DNA of 64,000 bases from positions 374,288 through 438,287 of the forward strand of contig NZ_JAEHFJ010000003.1 in NCBI RefSeq assembly GCF_016406085.1, read 5' to 3'. The notes below the pieces were generated by a model. The model was given only the letters and a program-made list of their open reading frames with translations. It searched no databases and was not told the origin of the DNA. The stretch comes from Aureibaculum flavum (lineage in GTDB: Bacteria > Bacteroidota > Bacteroidia > Flavobacteriales > Flavobacteriaceae). Both the position numbers and the translations under genes were made by a program. This document shows positions 1 through 8,611 of the stretch, one piece after another. Position 1 is the stretch's first letter; each line of letters opens with the position of its first letter.

Positions 1-462
1 ATTTTTAACATTGTTTTCTGTGGATTGGTTTTTCTGATTAGTAACAATGTTTTTAGTAGCTCTATTTTTTTGGCTTGACGCTTCGGTCGTTGTTATTAAA
101 CTTTCTTTAACCTCAGTATTTATAAGATTCTTATCTCCGCTATTTTTTTCAGAACTGATGCCATCTTCAGAAGATTGATTTTCTTTAGATACATTATCAT
201 CTGTATTAGTATTAGTGATAACATTTGTACCTGGAACATCTGGTTTTATGTTCTGACTATTATAAATTCTATAACCCACGGGAATTAAAAATAACAGAAT
301 TGCCGCTGCACCTGCTAAACGCAACCACAGCGGTATAATTCTTCTCTTCTTCTTTTTCACAAGTTCTTTTTCAATGCCTTTCCAAACATTGGGTTCAGGA
401 AAAACTTCATAGTCTTTGAATTTTTCCTGAAACAATCTATCTATATTTTTATGATCACTCAT
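1..462 (-). CDS. Membrane protein partner of ECF sigma factor (partial, C-terminus off window)
   Basis: An open frame of 154 codons starts with ATG at 462 and runs off the left edge. The first 40 residues are charged and contain a VWKGIEKEL segment followed by a KKKKRRI stop-transfer-like basic stretch. One membrane helix follows at about residues 46-62 (WLRLAGAAAILLFLIPVGY), and then a low-complexity Asn/Thr/Ser/Glu-rich region. It starts 3 bases after the stop of the ECF sigma factor gene, so the two are almost certainly co-transcribed. Flavobacterial genomes commonly pair an ECF sigma gene with a single-helix protein whose C-terminal half is a predicted outer-membrane-like beta-barrel. The position suggests an anti-sigma or sigma-linked envelope sensor, but no recognised anti-sigma domain is visible in the part shown. 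Confidence 0.75.
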   Translation of the reverse strand, partial: MSDHKNIDRLFQEKFKDYEVFPEPNVWKGIEKELVKKKKRRIIPLWLRLAGAAAILLFLIPVGYRIYNSQNIKPDVPGTNVITNTNTDDNVSKENQSSEDGISSEKNSGDKNLINTEVKESLITTTEASSQKNRATKNIVTNQKNQSTENNVKN

Positions 463-465
463 TTA

Positions 466-1008
466 TTAAAGTGCTTCGTTCTTCATTAGTTGGTTGGCTT
501 CTATTTTATCTCTCAATATTACTCTTGCCCTTGATAGGTTTGATTTAGAGGTTCCTTCAGAAATATTTAACATTTTGGCAATTTCTTTGTGCGGATAGCC
601 GTCTAAAACATACAAATTAAAGACCATTTGATACCTTTCTGGTAACTCTTGAATTAAATTAAGTAAAAAATCTAATTGAATATCTTCTTCATCTAATTCT
701 ACCTCAACCTCAACATCTGGTATTTCTTCATTGACAAGGCTTAAAACATTTTTTTTTCGATACGTCTGTAAAGAAGTGTTAATAATGATTCTTTTTAACC
801 ACCCCTCAAATGAACCTTTATGTTCATATTGTTCAATTTTTTCAAAGATGGTAATAAAACCGTTATGTAAATTGTCTTGTGCTTCTTCGTAATTTTTTGA
901 ATATTTCAGACATAGCCCAAACAATTTACCAGCATATAGCTGGTAAATTTGAGATTGGGCTTTTATATCTTTTTGCTTACAGCTATTTATGAGCTTTTTT
1001 AAACTCAT
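466..1008 (-). CDS. RNA polymerase sigma factor, ECF subfamily
   Basis: This 180-residue protein has the ECF sigma-70 layout. Region 2 lies at about residues 10-80 (QIYQLYAGKLFGLCLKYS, then the FEGWLKRIIINTSL helix) and region 4 at about 110-170, with a helix-turn-helix (HKEIAKMLNISEGTSKSNLS). An acidic linker rich in Glu and Asp joins them. Such factors redirect core RNA polymerase to a small regulon, often for envelope stress. The ATG start at 1008 is followed directly by a conserved-looking N-terminus. The gene ends 3 bases before the membrane protein gene downstream, which is its likely regulator or regulated partner. The promoter specificity cannot be read from the sequence. Confidence 0.93.
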   Translation of the reverse strand: MSLKKLINSCKQKDIKAQSQIYQLYAGKLFGLCLKYSKNYEEAQDNLHNGFITIFEKIEQYEHKGSFEGWLKRIIINTSLQTYRKKNVLSLVNEEIPDVEVEVELDEEDIQLDFLLNLIQELPERYQMVFNLYVLDGYPHKEIAKMLNISEGTSKSNLSRARVILRDKIEANQLMKNEAL

Positions 1009-1170
1009 ACTTTATATTATGTGTTAATTGTTAAACTCATTAACTTATTTCACTGCCTTATTTCTTTATACCACTTTCAAAATATTGACCGTAACACAGA
1101 CTGTGCTCATGTATTTTACCATGTCTAAAAAATAGCAAAATAGTAGTCAACAAATATATTAATTAACAAA

Positions 1171-1584
1171 CTAATTAATTACAGGTACAACCACATCTTC
1201 AAAAGTATCGTTACCATCACTATCTTCTCCTTTCCAAAATTTAAAGGTATAATCTTCTGATTGTTCAACATTTACCACAAATTCATATTCCATTGTTACC
1301 GGAACATCTGAGCATTGATCATTTTCATCAACAATTGATACAATTGCAATTTCTCTAGTTGTATCCACTTGTTTATAATACAAATCATAAAAAGAATGAC
1401 ATGCATCAGGCAAATCATATTCAACTTTAATTGTATATGACATTCCTAATTCAAATTCATCTGGAACAACATACGATTTAATCGGCAATGTTTTAAGGAC
1501 CAAATTTGTGTCATTATCATCATTTAAACTACATGAAACTAATGTAACAGCAACCAAAAAGGTTAATAAAACTTTTTTAATCAT
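1171..1584 (-). CDS. Small lipoprotein of unknown function
   Basis: This 137-residue protein has a typical lipoprotein signal: MIKK start, hydrophobic core and lipobox LVSC with Cys18, followed by Asp/Asn-rich residues. The mature part is acidic and contains regularly spaced hydrophobic strands (SYTIKVEYDLP, MEYEFVVNVEQS), suggesting an immunoglobulin-like beta-sandwich. I do not recognise a family. It lies between the serpin gene upstream (69-base gap) and the sigma factor downstream (162-base gap), all on the minus strand, so co-transcription with the serpin is possible. An 11-bp palindrome CACAG-A-CTGTG lies between it and the sigma gene at 1095-1105. Confidence 0.8.
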   Translation of the reverse strand: MIKKVLLTFLVAVTLVSCSLNDDNDTNLVLKTLPIKSYVVPDEFELGMSYTIKVEYDLPDACHSFYDLYYKQVDTTREIAIVSIVDENDQCSDVPVTMEYEFVVNVEQSEDYTFKFWKGEDSDGNDTFEDVVVPVIN

Positions 1585-1653
1585 AATTCTAATTTTTTTT
1601 TAAATTGTATATTAAAGATGTATCGATTGCAATAAGGTTGCGTAGATTTTAAT

Positions 1654-2871
1654 TTATTCAACTACAGGCATACCAATTTTTCCTATAAAGCAGATGGCAT
1701 TGGTTTTCTTTTCCGTAATTAAGAACAGAAAAGGCTTATTTAAAGTCATTCTAGTACTTGAGCCTGTTGAGGTTGTTCCAATTCCGATAGTTGTTACAGC
1801 AGCTGCTTCTGTTCCTTTTTCATTTACTTCTATAAATGTTTTTTGCTTTACAAAAGCTATTTGCGTAGCTATCTCGCTAATTCCGCTAAAATCAGCAGCG
1901 TCGGTAAAAGCAATATCCAACCCTAAATTATCAAGTGCTTCATTAAACATTTTTTCGTAGGCGAAAGTAAATTTTGGCATACTTAAAGACATCCTGGTTT
2001 CATTGTATTGACTAAGCCAATTGTACCAACTTTCATCATTCATTTCTGCAATAATATCTGTAACGTTTTTATCTTCATTTGGTAAAAGCACGATCATACT
2101 ATATTTATCATTTTTGTACGGCAATATAACCGATGAAAATAGGCTGTTCGATAGAAATGATAAATCTTGTTCCATATTCATCATGGCAACACTTTTAGTA
2201 TTTCCTTCTTCGGGATAAAAAGACTGATCATTTGTGTTTTCTTCTTTAAATTGATATTTCCAGTCGCTTTTAAAATACAAAGCATTGATTGCAAACAAAA
2301 CCATATTTGGCGAAATATTATCAATAACAGTTGGTATTTTCTGTTGCGTCTTATCAGCAACCCAATTATTGATAATATCTACAGATTTCGGGTCTTGAAA
2401 ATCTAAGTTTTGCACCTTAGCATCATAAAATTGTTTATTCAAATCGATAAATGCATCCTTCACAGGAAAAGAGTTTTTAATCCATAATGAATTGGCGATA
2501 TTAAATATAGCTCCAGAATTATTATCTGATAACTGAGCTATGAGGTTTTGGTTGACTAAATTAACTTCTTCTAAAGTGGCATTTCCATAATTAAAAACAC
2601 TATTAAAGGCCTCTTTAGTTTGGTTTTCGGCTCCATTGTAAACCATACCTAACGCCAATGAGGCACTAACCGGTGAAATCATATAATTTTGTGAAGATTC
2701 TTCTTTTGCTATTTCTTTAAAAAGCGAAAACGCAAACTTATTATTTGCCTTTACAATTTCGCCACTTTTAGCTATTGACTCAAAATCAGGTATAGGAGTT
2801 TTTATATCTGATTCACATGATAGTAAAAGGTTAGACAAGATCAGAGACAAGCATAAATAGAAGTTCTTCAT
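1654..2871 (-). CDS. Serpin-family protease inhibitor, lipoprotein
   Basis: This 405-residue protein is a full-length serpin (family length about 370-400 plus signal). Residues 1-19 are a lipoprotein signal ending in LLLSC, so it should be anchored to a membrane facing the periplasm or cell surface. Visible serpin landmarks are NYMISPVSASLALGMVYNGA (shutter region), NALYFKSDWKYQF and the C-terminal NKPFLFLI. The reactive-centre hinge EKGTEAAAVTTIG begins near residue 351. Its small residues at P15-P9 are those required for an inhibitory serpin. Counting from the hinge places P1-P1' at Thr-Ser, which would favour elastase-like targets, but the loop is about two residues longer than in alpha-1-antitrypsin, so the scissile bond is uncertain. 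It is divergently transcribed from the LuxE-like gene, 71 bases away. Confidence 0.95.
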   Translation of the reverse strand: MKNFYLCLSLILSNLLLSCESDIKTPIPDFESIAKSGEIVKANNKFAFSLFKEIAKEESSQNYMISPVSASLALGMVYNGAENQTKEAFNSVFNYGNATLEEVNLVNQNLIAQLSDNNSGAIFNIANSLWIKNSFPVKDAFIDLNKQFYDAKVQNLDFQDPKSVDIINNWVADKTQQKIPTVIDNISPNMVLFAINALYFKSDWKYQFKEENTNDQSFYPEEGNTKSVAMMNMEQDLSFLSNSLFSSVILPYKNDKYSMIVLLPNEDKNVTDIIAEMNDESWYNWLSQYNETRMSLSMPKFTFAYEKMFNEALDNLGLDIAFTDAADFSGISEIATQIAFVKQKTFIEVNEKGTEAAAVTTIGIGTTSTGSSTRMTLNKPFLFLITEKKTNAICFIGKIGMPVVE

Positions 2872-2924
2872 TTGAAATTGGTTTGAATTTTGTCTAAAGA
2901 TGCTTAATATAAGTAAAGGTTGCT

Positions 2925-2932
2925 TAATTTTG
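2925..2932 (+). promoter_or_regulatory. Candidate -7 promoter box (TAATTTTG)
   Basis: This matches the Bacteroidota -7 consensus TAnnTTTG and lies 10 bases before the ATG of the LuxE-like gene. That would give a nearly leaderless transcript. No clear -33 TTTG is visible, so this could be a chance match. Confidence 0.4.
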
Positions 2933-2942
2933 TCCTTTTATT

Positions 2943-3917
2943 ATGAACCTAGATACTATTTTCGAAATACAATCTGAAGAGGATTTTACCAAACTGGCTT
3001 TGACTATTTTTAAATATCAATTTAAGAATAATAAAGTGTATCGTTCTTTTTGTACGCTATTAAATGTTTATCCCAGTGACATAAAAAGTATTGAAGAAAT
3101 TCCTTTTTTACCTATTCAGTTTTTTAAATCGCATCATGTAGTATCGTCTAGAGATGCTGTTCAACAAATTTTTACCAGTTCCGGAACGACAGGAACGGCA
3201 ACCAGTAAACATTATGTAACTGATCTTTCTACCTATGAACAAAGTTACCTCAACGCCTTTAAGTATTTTTATGGAAATATAGAAGAATATACCGTTTTAG
3301 CACTGCTACCCTCCTATTTAGAAAGAGAAGGATCTTCATTAATTTATATGGTTGATGATTTGATTAAAAAATCTAAAAAACCAGAGAGTGGATTTTATTT
3401 AGACAATTTATCTACACTAAAAGACACCCTTGTTAAATTAGATGAGAAAGGGGAAAAAGTGTTACTTATTGGAGTTTCTTTTGCTTTATTAGATCTAGTT
3501 GAAAACTATACTTTCAATCTCAAAAACACCATTATTATGGAAACAGGAGGTATGAAAGGAAGACGTAAAGAGTTAATTAGAAATGAACTGCACAACTTAT
3601 TAATTGACGGTTTCGGTGTTGATAAAATTCACTCAGAATACGGAATGACAGAATTATTAAGCCAGGGCTATTCTAAGGGTCATGGTATTTTTAATACACC
3701 GCCTTGGATGAAAATTTTGATACGTGACACAGAAGATCCCCTACAACTTTTATCTCATGAAAAAACAGGTGGACTTAATGTTATTGACTTGGCAAATATT
3801 AATTCGTGTTCGTTTATTGCTACGCAAGATTTAGGTAAAAACTATACAAATGGTAGTTTCGAAATCTTAGGTCGTTTTGACCATTCAGATGTAAGAGGAT
3901 GTAATTTACTAGTTTGA
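2943..3917 (+). CDS. LuxE-like acyl-protein synthetase / adenylate-forming enzyme
   Basis: This 324-residue protein resembles the LuxE (acyl-protein synthetase) branch of adenylate-forming enzymes. The phosphate-binding loop TSSGTTGT is at about residues 78-85. Other family-like segments are EEIPFLPIQFFKSH near the N-terminus, METGGMKGRR in the middle, and SEYGMTELLSQGYS, which resembles the ATP-binding YGxTE motif. LuxE activates a fatty acid as acyl-AMP and passes it to a cysteine. Here no luxC, luxD or luciferase genes are nearby, so light production is not implied; family members also occur in lipid and surface-polymer loci. The gene stands alone, divergent from the serpin gene and followed by a bidirectional hairpin. 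Substrate unknown. Confidence 0.85.
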   Translation: MNLDTIFEIQSEEDFTKLALTIFKYQFKNNKVYRSFCTLLNVYPSDIKSIEEIPFLPIQFFKSHHVVSSRDAVQQIFTSSGTTGTATSKHYVTDLSTYEQSYLNAFKYFYGNIEEYTVLALLPSYLEREGSSLIYMVDDLIKKSKKPESGFYLDNLSTLKDTLVKLDEKGEKVLLIGVSFALLDLVENYTFNLKNTIIMETGGMKGRRKELIRNELHNLLIDGFGVDKIHSEYGMTELLSQGYSKGHGIFNTPPWMKILIRDTEDPLQLLSHEKTGGLNVIDLANINSCSFIATQDLGKNYTNGSFEILGRFDHSDVRGCNLLV

Positions 3918-3945
3918 GAAAAAGTTTAAATTAGAACCTAAAAAA

Positions 3946-3988
3946 TTGAGCTAATTTAACCTGATATAAGGTGCACTAATTAGCTCAA
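3946..3988. terminator. Bidirectional hairpin terminator between LuxE-like gene and tetR
   Basis: A perfect 11-bp stem (TTGAGCTAATT at 3946-3956 with AATTAGCTCAA at 3978-3988) surrounds a 21-base loop and is followed by a T-rich stretch. It lies between two convergent genes and can serve both. Confidence 0.6.
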
Positions 3989-4016
3989 ATTGATTATTAT
4001 TTTTTAAATTGCCTGT

Positions 4017-4667
4017 TTAACTTACCAACTGATAACGCCTTACACTACTATCTTGCTCAGAAATCTTTAAAGAATCTAAATAATTTTTAAATTGTTCTAT
4101 ATAGTTATAAAAGATGCTTTTATCATTTGTAATTCGCTTCATTGTTCTCACTCCTTCTAAAGAATTTATAATAAATTCTGCGGCTGGTTCCGTATTAATG
4201 TGCCTATCCAAATAGCCATCATCAATTCCTCGATATAAAAAATTAATCAAAGCAACTTTCCATTCATTCATTATATCCTTCAATTGCAATTGTAATTCAT
4301 AATCGTTTTCTTCATGACTCAGATCTACAATAAAATTCACTAACGGACTTCCTAAATTTTGATTTAATGATTTGTCATTTATTAATTTGTCTTGCAACAA
4401 GTCTGAAAGTATAAATATCGGATTACCGCGTTCTGATAAAGGTTCAATAAAATCGCTATGAATTTCCTTACTTACTCGTTCTTGAATTACAGACTGAACA
4501 AAATGATGTTTATTATCAAAATGATAGTAAAATGCACCTTTGGTTAAGCTAACATCTTTTATAATAGTATCTATACTTACAGCATGATACCCATACATTT
4601 TAATTAATTCATAGCCTTTATCAATTAATTTCTGCCTGGTCAATCTTCGTTTTATTTCTTGAGTCAT
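4017..4667 (-). CDS. TetR/AcrR family transcriptional regulator
   Basis: This 216-residue protein has an N-terminal TetR helix-turn-helix at about residues 8-55, with the signature segments GYELIKMYGYHAVSIDTII and LTKGAFYYHFDNKHHFV. A helical ligand-binding C-terminal domain follows. TetR proteins repress nearby genes until a small ligand binds. It is convergent with the LuxE-like gene. It lies downstream of the efflux operon, which has its own TetR as first gene, so its target is not obvious. A hyphenated palindrome at 4713-4727 upstream of its start is a candidate autoregulatory operator. Confidence 0.93.
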   Translation of the reverse strand: MTQEIKRRLTRQKLIDKGYELIKMYGYHAVSIDTIIKDVSLTKGAFYYHFDNKHHFVQSVIQERVSKEIHSDFIEPLSERGNPIFILSDLLQDKLINDKSLNQNLGSPLVNFIVDLSHEENDYELQLQLKDIMNEWKVALINFLYRGIDDGYLDRHINTEPAAEFIINSLEGVRTMKRITNDKSIFYNYIEQFKNYLDSLKISEQDSSVRRYQLVS

Positions 4668-4989
4668 TTTTCCACTTATTTTAAATACTGATGCTCCCGA
4701 AACCTCGGTACAGTAATATGTTATTACATTGATAAAACAATTTTGAAGAGTGAATTCCTACTTTTTAATTTTATAATTTTCTGAAAGGTTAAATACTAAC
4801 TAGTTTGTTATAAATATTATTATTAATATAAAACTTAATAAAAACAGGGGCTAACAATCATTTTAATACTGTTTAGTTTGCATTTTTATTAAATATATAT
4901 TCGCTAGTTGTACTATTAAGTTTGGTAATGAATGGTCCTTTTGTAATTTTCATCATCTAAAAATATCCAAACATTTTATACATCTACAA
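4668..4989. other. Intergenic region upstream of tetR
   Basis: This non-coding AT-rich stretch holds two dyad elements close to the tetR start: a CCGA-AACC-TCGG hairpin flanked by TACTG/CAGTA at about 4686-4717, and GTAATA-TGT-TATTAC at 4713-4727. No open frame of note and no RNA gene is visible. It leads into the tandem repeat at 4990. Confidence 0.5.
4713..4727. promoter_or_regulatory. Candidate TetR operator (GTAATA-N3-TATTAC)
   Basis: A 6-bp inverted repeat with a 3-base spacer lies 46 bases upstream of the minus-strand tetR start codon. Dyads of this kind in front of a tetR gene are often its own operator. Assignment rests on position only. Confidence 0.35.
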
Positions 4990-5211
4990 ACAACATTTAT
5001 TCACGCATCTTAAAATTAGATAAATGCTATTTTCAGTAATTCTTAGTGGTAATTCTTTTAAATAAAGGTAAATATTTATGCAACAAGGTAAAATCTAGAT
5101 ACAACATTTATTCACGCATCTTAAAATTAGATAAATGCTATTTTCAGTAATTCTTAATGGTAATTCTTTTAAATAAAGGTAAATATTTATGCAACAAGGT
5201 AAAATCTAGAT
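4990..5211. repeat. Tandem duplication of a 111-bp unit
   Basis: Two head-to-tail copies, 4990-5100 and 5101-5211, differ at a single base (G at 5046 versus A at 5157). Each unit is non-coding and contains smaller internal repeats (GTAATTCTT twice). The array ends 8 bases beyond the stop codon of the efflux operon's last gene, so it forms the 3' untranslated region of that operon. Near-identity implies a recent duplication. Confidence 0.95.
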
Positions 5212-5219
5212 AATGGTAT

Positions 5220-6434
5220 TCAATCTTGAGATTTCATCATTTGAGATTCTTTAAAAGCTCTTCTTTTTAACGAAATGGAAGCCAACACAAAATAAATTAG
5301 ACTTAATATCCATAAATGATTCCATTCGTTTAGAACTTCGAAGAAGCTGGCCTTCATTTGTGTTAATCGTACAAAACCATTGATACCAGGAGTTGAAGGA
5401 ATTAATTTTGCCAAGCCTTTATAAAATTCAGAAAACCCTTCTACAGGAAAAGATAATCCGCTCAACATTAGTGATGGAACCGAAATAAGTACCAAAAAGA
5501 CAATAGCTTCTTCACGTCTTTTGAAAAAGGAACTGATGGAGATACCCAAAAATACGGTAGAAAAGACATAGGGTACCAAAAATAGATATATGGTCAGTAA
5601 CGAAGACCTAACGGGAATTGAAAATAGTGTATAAACAATACCAACTTGAATGGGGATAACCACCATAAAAATAGCTGTATATAAACATGCTTTTGCCAAC
5701 AAAATAGGAATGGTTCCACCTGGGTGTAATAATCTGGGAAAATTTGTATGCGTAGATATGTATTCTTGTCTTGAACCACTTAAAATACCAATACCCATAA
5801 GCAACACTAATTGTACAAGTAAAGCCGTTAGCATTGGAATTAAATAATTTGCATAACCTGCAGAAGAATTAAATAAACTCGTAGAAATTGCTTTTATAGG
5901 TGTGTAATTTTGTTGTGCTTCATCAATCGTTTTACCTAAGGCCATTTGTTTTTTAATAACAATTCCTGCAGAAAAGTAACCGTTAATTGTAGTGACATCT
6001 CCCAAAACTTTTTTGTAAAAAATCATATTAGCAGCATCAGAAAAAGTAGTAATGGTCGTTTGTTTTCCGCTACGAATGTTTTTTTCAAAGTTTTTAGGAA
6101 TAATAACAATTCCCATGATATCTTTTGAATAGTAAGCCACTTTGGCTGCTTGCACATCAGTGTAATTTGAGACGGTTTTTAAGCCCTCTGTAGCATCTAA
6201 CATATTGATGTAATCTCTACTCATTTTTGAGCCGTCTTGATTAATAACAGCCACAGGAACTTCTTCGACTACTTGATTGGAATATATATAGGTGTAAGCA
6301 ATCAAAATAACAACAGTCATTAATATAAAAGTGCTTATAACTGCTTTATCAGATTTAATAGCATTCCATTCCGTAGAAATGGTATTCCAAAAGGAGGTTT
6401 TCGCTTTATAATATGTTTTAAAAGATACCTTCAT
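5220..6434 (-). CDS. ABC-2 type transporter permease (second subunit)
   Basis: This 404-residue protein has the ABC-2 exporter permease plan. There is one N-terminal helix (about 32-50), then a large periplasmic loop carrying the family-typical VPVAVINQDGSKMSRDYIN and DIMGIVIIPKNFEKNI segments. Five C-terminal helices lie from about residue 195 on. It resembles the YhhJ/YbhR/YbhS family, which works with an HlyD-type adaptor to export drugs or other small molecules. It starts 1 base after the stop of the preceding permease gene and is the last gene of the operon. No ATP-binding subunit is encoded next to it. Together with the preceding permease it probably forms a heterodimer in the inner membrane. 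Confidence 0.92.
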   Translation of the reverse strand: MKVSFKTYYKAKTSFWNTISTEWNAIKSDKAVISTFILMTVVILIAYTYIYSNQVVEEVPVAVINQDGSKMSRDYINMLDATEGLKTVSNYTDVQAAKVAYYSKDIMGIVIIPKNFEKNIRSGKQTTITTFSDAANMIFYKKVLGDVTTINGYFSAGIVIKKQMALGKTIDEAQQNYTPIKAISTSLFNSSAGYANYLIPMLTALLVQLVLLMGIGILSGSRQEYISTHTNFPRLLHPGGTIPILLAKACLYTAIFMVVIPIQVGIVYTLFSIPVRSSLLTIYLFLVPYVFSTVFLGISISSFFKRREEAIVFLVLISVPSLMLSGLSFPVEGFSEFYKGLAKLIPSTPGINGFVRLTQMKASFFEVLNEWNHLWILSLIYFVLASISLKRRAFKESQMMKSQD

Positions 6435-6435
6435 T

Positions 6436-7605
6436 TTAAATATGATGCTTAAATTTTCCTTTAATAAATAGCCTTTTTAATTTAAACCAACCCAGTGTAA
6501 GCGGTACAATACATAATACAATTAATATGGCTAAAGATTTTAAAGAATAATACATTGGAAAACCACGTTGAGACTGGTCTAATAACAATTCGAAAAAATG
6601 AGTAAATGGAAAAATTTGGCTTACCCATTGCATAAATTTTGGCATTCCAAAAATTGGAAATGTAATTCCTGAAAAGGATAAACTAACCGCTGCAAAACCA
6701 GATGCTATTGTTAATGCTTCTCTAAAACTATTGGTTAATGCAATAATTAATAATGCAAAAGATTGATTGGCAATTATTAACAAAAGAAGGCCTACCAATA
6801 CTCCAATTTTACTTCCATGAAAAGGGAAATCTTGCCATACGTACATACTGATTAGCATAATTACACCTACCAACATAAACCAAAGCGTATAGGGTAACAC
6901 TTTTCCTACAATAATTGACCATAGATTTCCATTTGCAATGCTTAACAATTTATTCCCTTTATTATACTTTAAATCAGTCCCGAAACAGTACGTAGTGGTA
7001 AGAATGACAAACAATTGGAAAAACATAGCCAAAAACCCTGTATTAAGATAATAGGAGTAATTGGTGAACGGATTCGATAGCACATGATTGTTAGTTGTTA
7101 ACGGTTGAAAATTAACAATGGCCTGTTGGGTAGAAATTCCTTGTTTACGTTGTTTTTCAATGTTAATTCCAGCCGAAATAGTTCCTATTACTTTTCTAAA
7201 AGCTTTGTATTCTAACCCTCCAGCTAAAATTAAATCACTGTTGTATTGGTTTATGATATTTACTTGCTTGCCTTTTTTTAAGTTTACTTCAAAATCTTGA
7301 GGAATAGTTATAAGTCCATATACTTTCCCTAGCCTTATGAGTTCTTCACCTTTTTGCTCATTTAATGGGAAATAGCTTACTTCCAATTCTGGAGATGATT
7401 CTAATTGGGAAATTACATTTCTTGAAATTGATGAATGATCTAAATCTATAATTGCAATAGGTAAATTTCGTGCAACACCATCACTTAAAAGTGTATTAAA
7501 GAATAAAATTGAGACAAAAGGAAGTAGTATAGCAAAAATGAATGTCGTTTTTGAACTAAATAATTGTGCTATTTCTCGCTTCGCTATTTGTACTGATGGT
7601 TTCAT
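6436..7605 (-). CDS. ABC-2 type transporter permease (first subunit)
   Basis: With a start at ATG 7605 this is 389 residues. That ATG lies one base after the HlyD stop codon and is preceded by AAGGA at good spacing; a longer frame would need a TTG at 7632 inside the HlyD gene. It has an N-terminal helix (about 16-38), a periplasmic loop with LPIAIIDLDHSSISRNVI and VYGLITIPQDFEVNLKKGKQ, and several C-terminal helices. It is a paralogue of the next gene, and the pair likely form the membrane channel of an efflux ABC transporter. The operon continues with a one-base gap. Confidence 0.92.
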   Translation of the reverse strand: MKPSVQIAKREIAQLFSSKTTFIFAILLPFVSILFFNTLLSDGVARNLPIAIIDLDHSSISRNVISQLESSPELEVSYFPLNEQKGEELIRLGKVYGLITIPQDFEVNLKKGKQVNIINQYNSDLILAGGLEYKAFRKVIGTISAGINIEKQRKQGISTQQAIVNFQPLTTNNHVLSNPFTNYSYYLNTGFLAMFFQLFVILTTTYCFGTDLKYNKGNKLLSIANGNLWSIIVGKVLPYTLWFMLVGVIMLISMYVWQDFPFHGSKIGVLVGLLLLIIANQSFALLIIALTNSFREALTIASGFAAVSLSFSGITFPIFGMPKFMQWVSQIFPFTHFFELLLDQSQRGFPMYYSLKSLAILIVLCIVPLTLGWFKLKRLFIKGKFKHHI

Positions 7606-7606
7606 T

Positions 7607-8611
7607 TTATTCCTTAAATTGAGAATAATCAATTAAAATACTCATTCCAGGACGTAATTCTGTCTCTTCAGAAACCGGAGATGCTTTTATTTCAAATGTT
7701 CTAACATCAAAATCACCAGTAGCCTTTGTTGCATTCCATGTTGCATAGTCACCTAATGGAGCCACATAGTATATTTTAAATTTTACTTTTTTGTTGTTTA
7801 ACGCAGGAATAGTAGCTTCAAACTCTGATTCTTTTTTAAAATTCATTAAGCTCGTTTCTTTTACATTTACAATAGCATAACTATTCGATAAATCAATTAA
7901 GTGAGCTACAGGATAACCAGCTCCAACCAGCTCCCCTTCTTCCGGTAAAAAGTTAAGGACCTCAGCATCAATAGGAGCAATGATATTGCGTTCGTTTTTA
8001 TAGCTTTCTAATTCTATTAAAGCACCGTCAGCCTGTTTCACCAATGCAGAAGCAGCTTCAATATCTTCATTTCTAGCACCTTTTAAGGCCATTTGATAAC
8101 CACTTAAAGCCGTTTCTTGATCTTTTAATGCGGCTTCTTTTTTCGCAAAAATTTCATCGCGTTGTTGTTCAGAAATAACACCATCTTTAAACAGGTTCTC
8201 CATTCTTTCAAATGTTTTTTTCATCACATTAGCTGCAGCCGTTGCTTTTCCGTAGATACTTTTTGCGGCTTGTATTTCTTCTTTACGAGCACCGTTTAGA
8301 GCTTTATTTTTTTGAGCATTTGCTGCGTCTTTTAAAGCCAATGCTTGTTGCTCTTTTGCCATAATTTCAGGACTTTTAAGAGTAGCCAGTAATTGTCCTT
8401 TTTTAACACTTGCACCTTCTTTTACCTCAAAAGTGTTAATCCTTGTGGGTATTTTAGCAGATAGATAAATTTCTTTCGCTTCAATTCTACCTTGTAATAC
8501 AATCGACTTAGGTTTATTTAAAAACCAAATACCAATTAACACTAAAATGGCAATAAGTACAATGCTAAAAAGTGATTTTATAAATTTTGCATTTTTCATT
8601 TTATTTTTCAT
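7607..8611 (-). CDS. HlyD-family periplasmic adaptor (membrane fusion protein)
   Basis: This 334-residue protein has one N-terminal membrane helix (about 11-28) and a biotinyl-lipoyl-like domain split around a long coiled-coil hairpin (about 75-205, rich in Ala, Lys, Glu and Gln). The second lipoyl half contains NIIAPIDAEVLNFLPEEGE. A beta-barrel domain follows, ending in the LRPGMSILIDY motif typical of HlyD/EmrA/YbhG adaptors. It would bridge the inner-membrane permeases to the TolC-like channel. The ATG at 8611 overlaps the TolC gene by 11 bases; a second ATG at 8599, just after the TolC stop, would shorten it by four residues and is equally plausible. Confidence 0.93.
   Translation of the reverse strand: MKNKMKNAKFIKSLFSIVLIAILVLIGIWFLNKPKSIVLQGRIEAKEIYLSAKIPTRINTFEVKEGASVKKGQLLATLKSPEIMAKEQQALALKDAANAQKNKALNGARKEEIQAAKSIYGKATAAANVMKKTFERMENLFKDGVISEQQRDEIFAKKEAALKDQETALSGYQMALKGARNEDIEAASALVKQADGALIELESYKNERNIIAPIDAEVLNFLPEEGELVGAGYPVAHLIDLSNSYAIVNVKETSLMNFKKESEFEATIPALNNKKVKFKIYYVAPLGDYATWNATKATGDFDVRTFEIKASPVSEETELRPGMSILIDYSQFKE

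Noticed and set aside
2943-3917. Bioluminescence locus
   Set aside because: Only a LuxE-like gene is present; no luciferase or reductase genes surround it.
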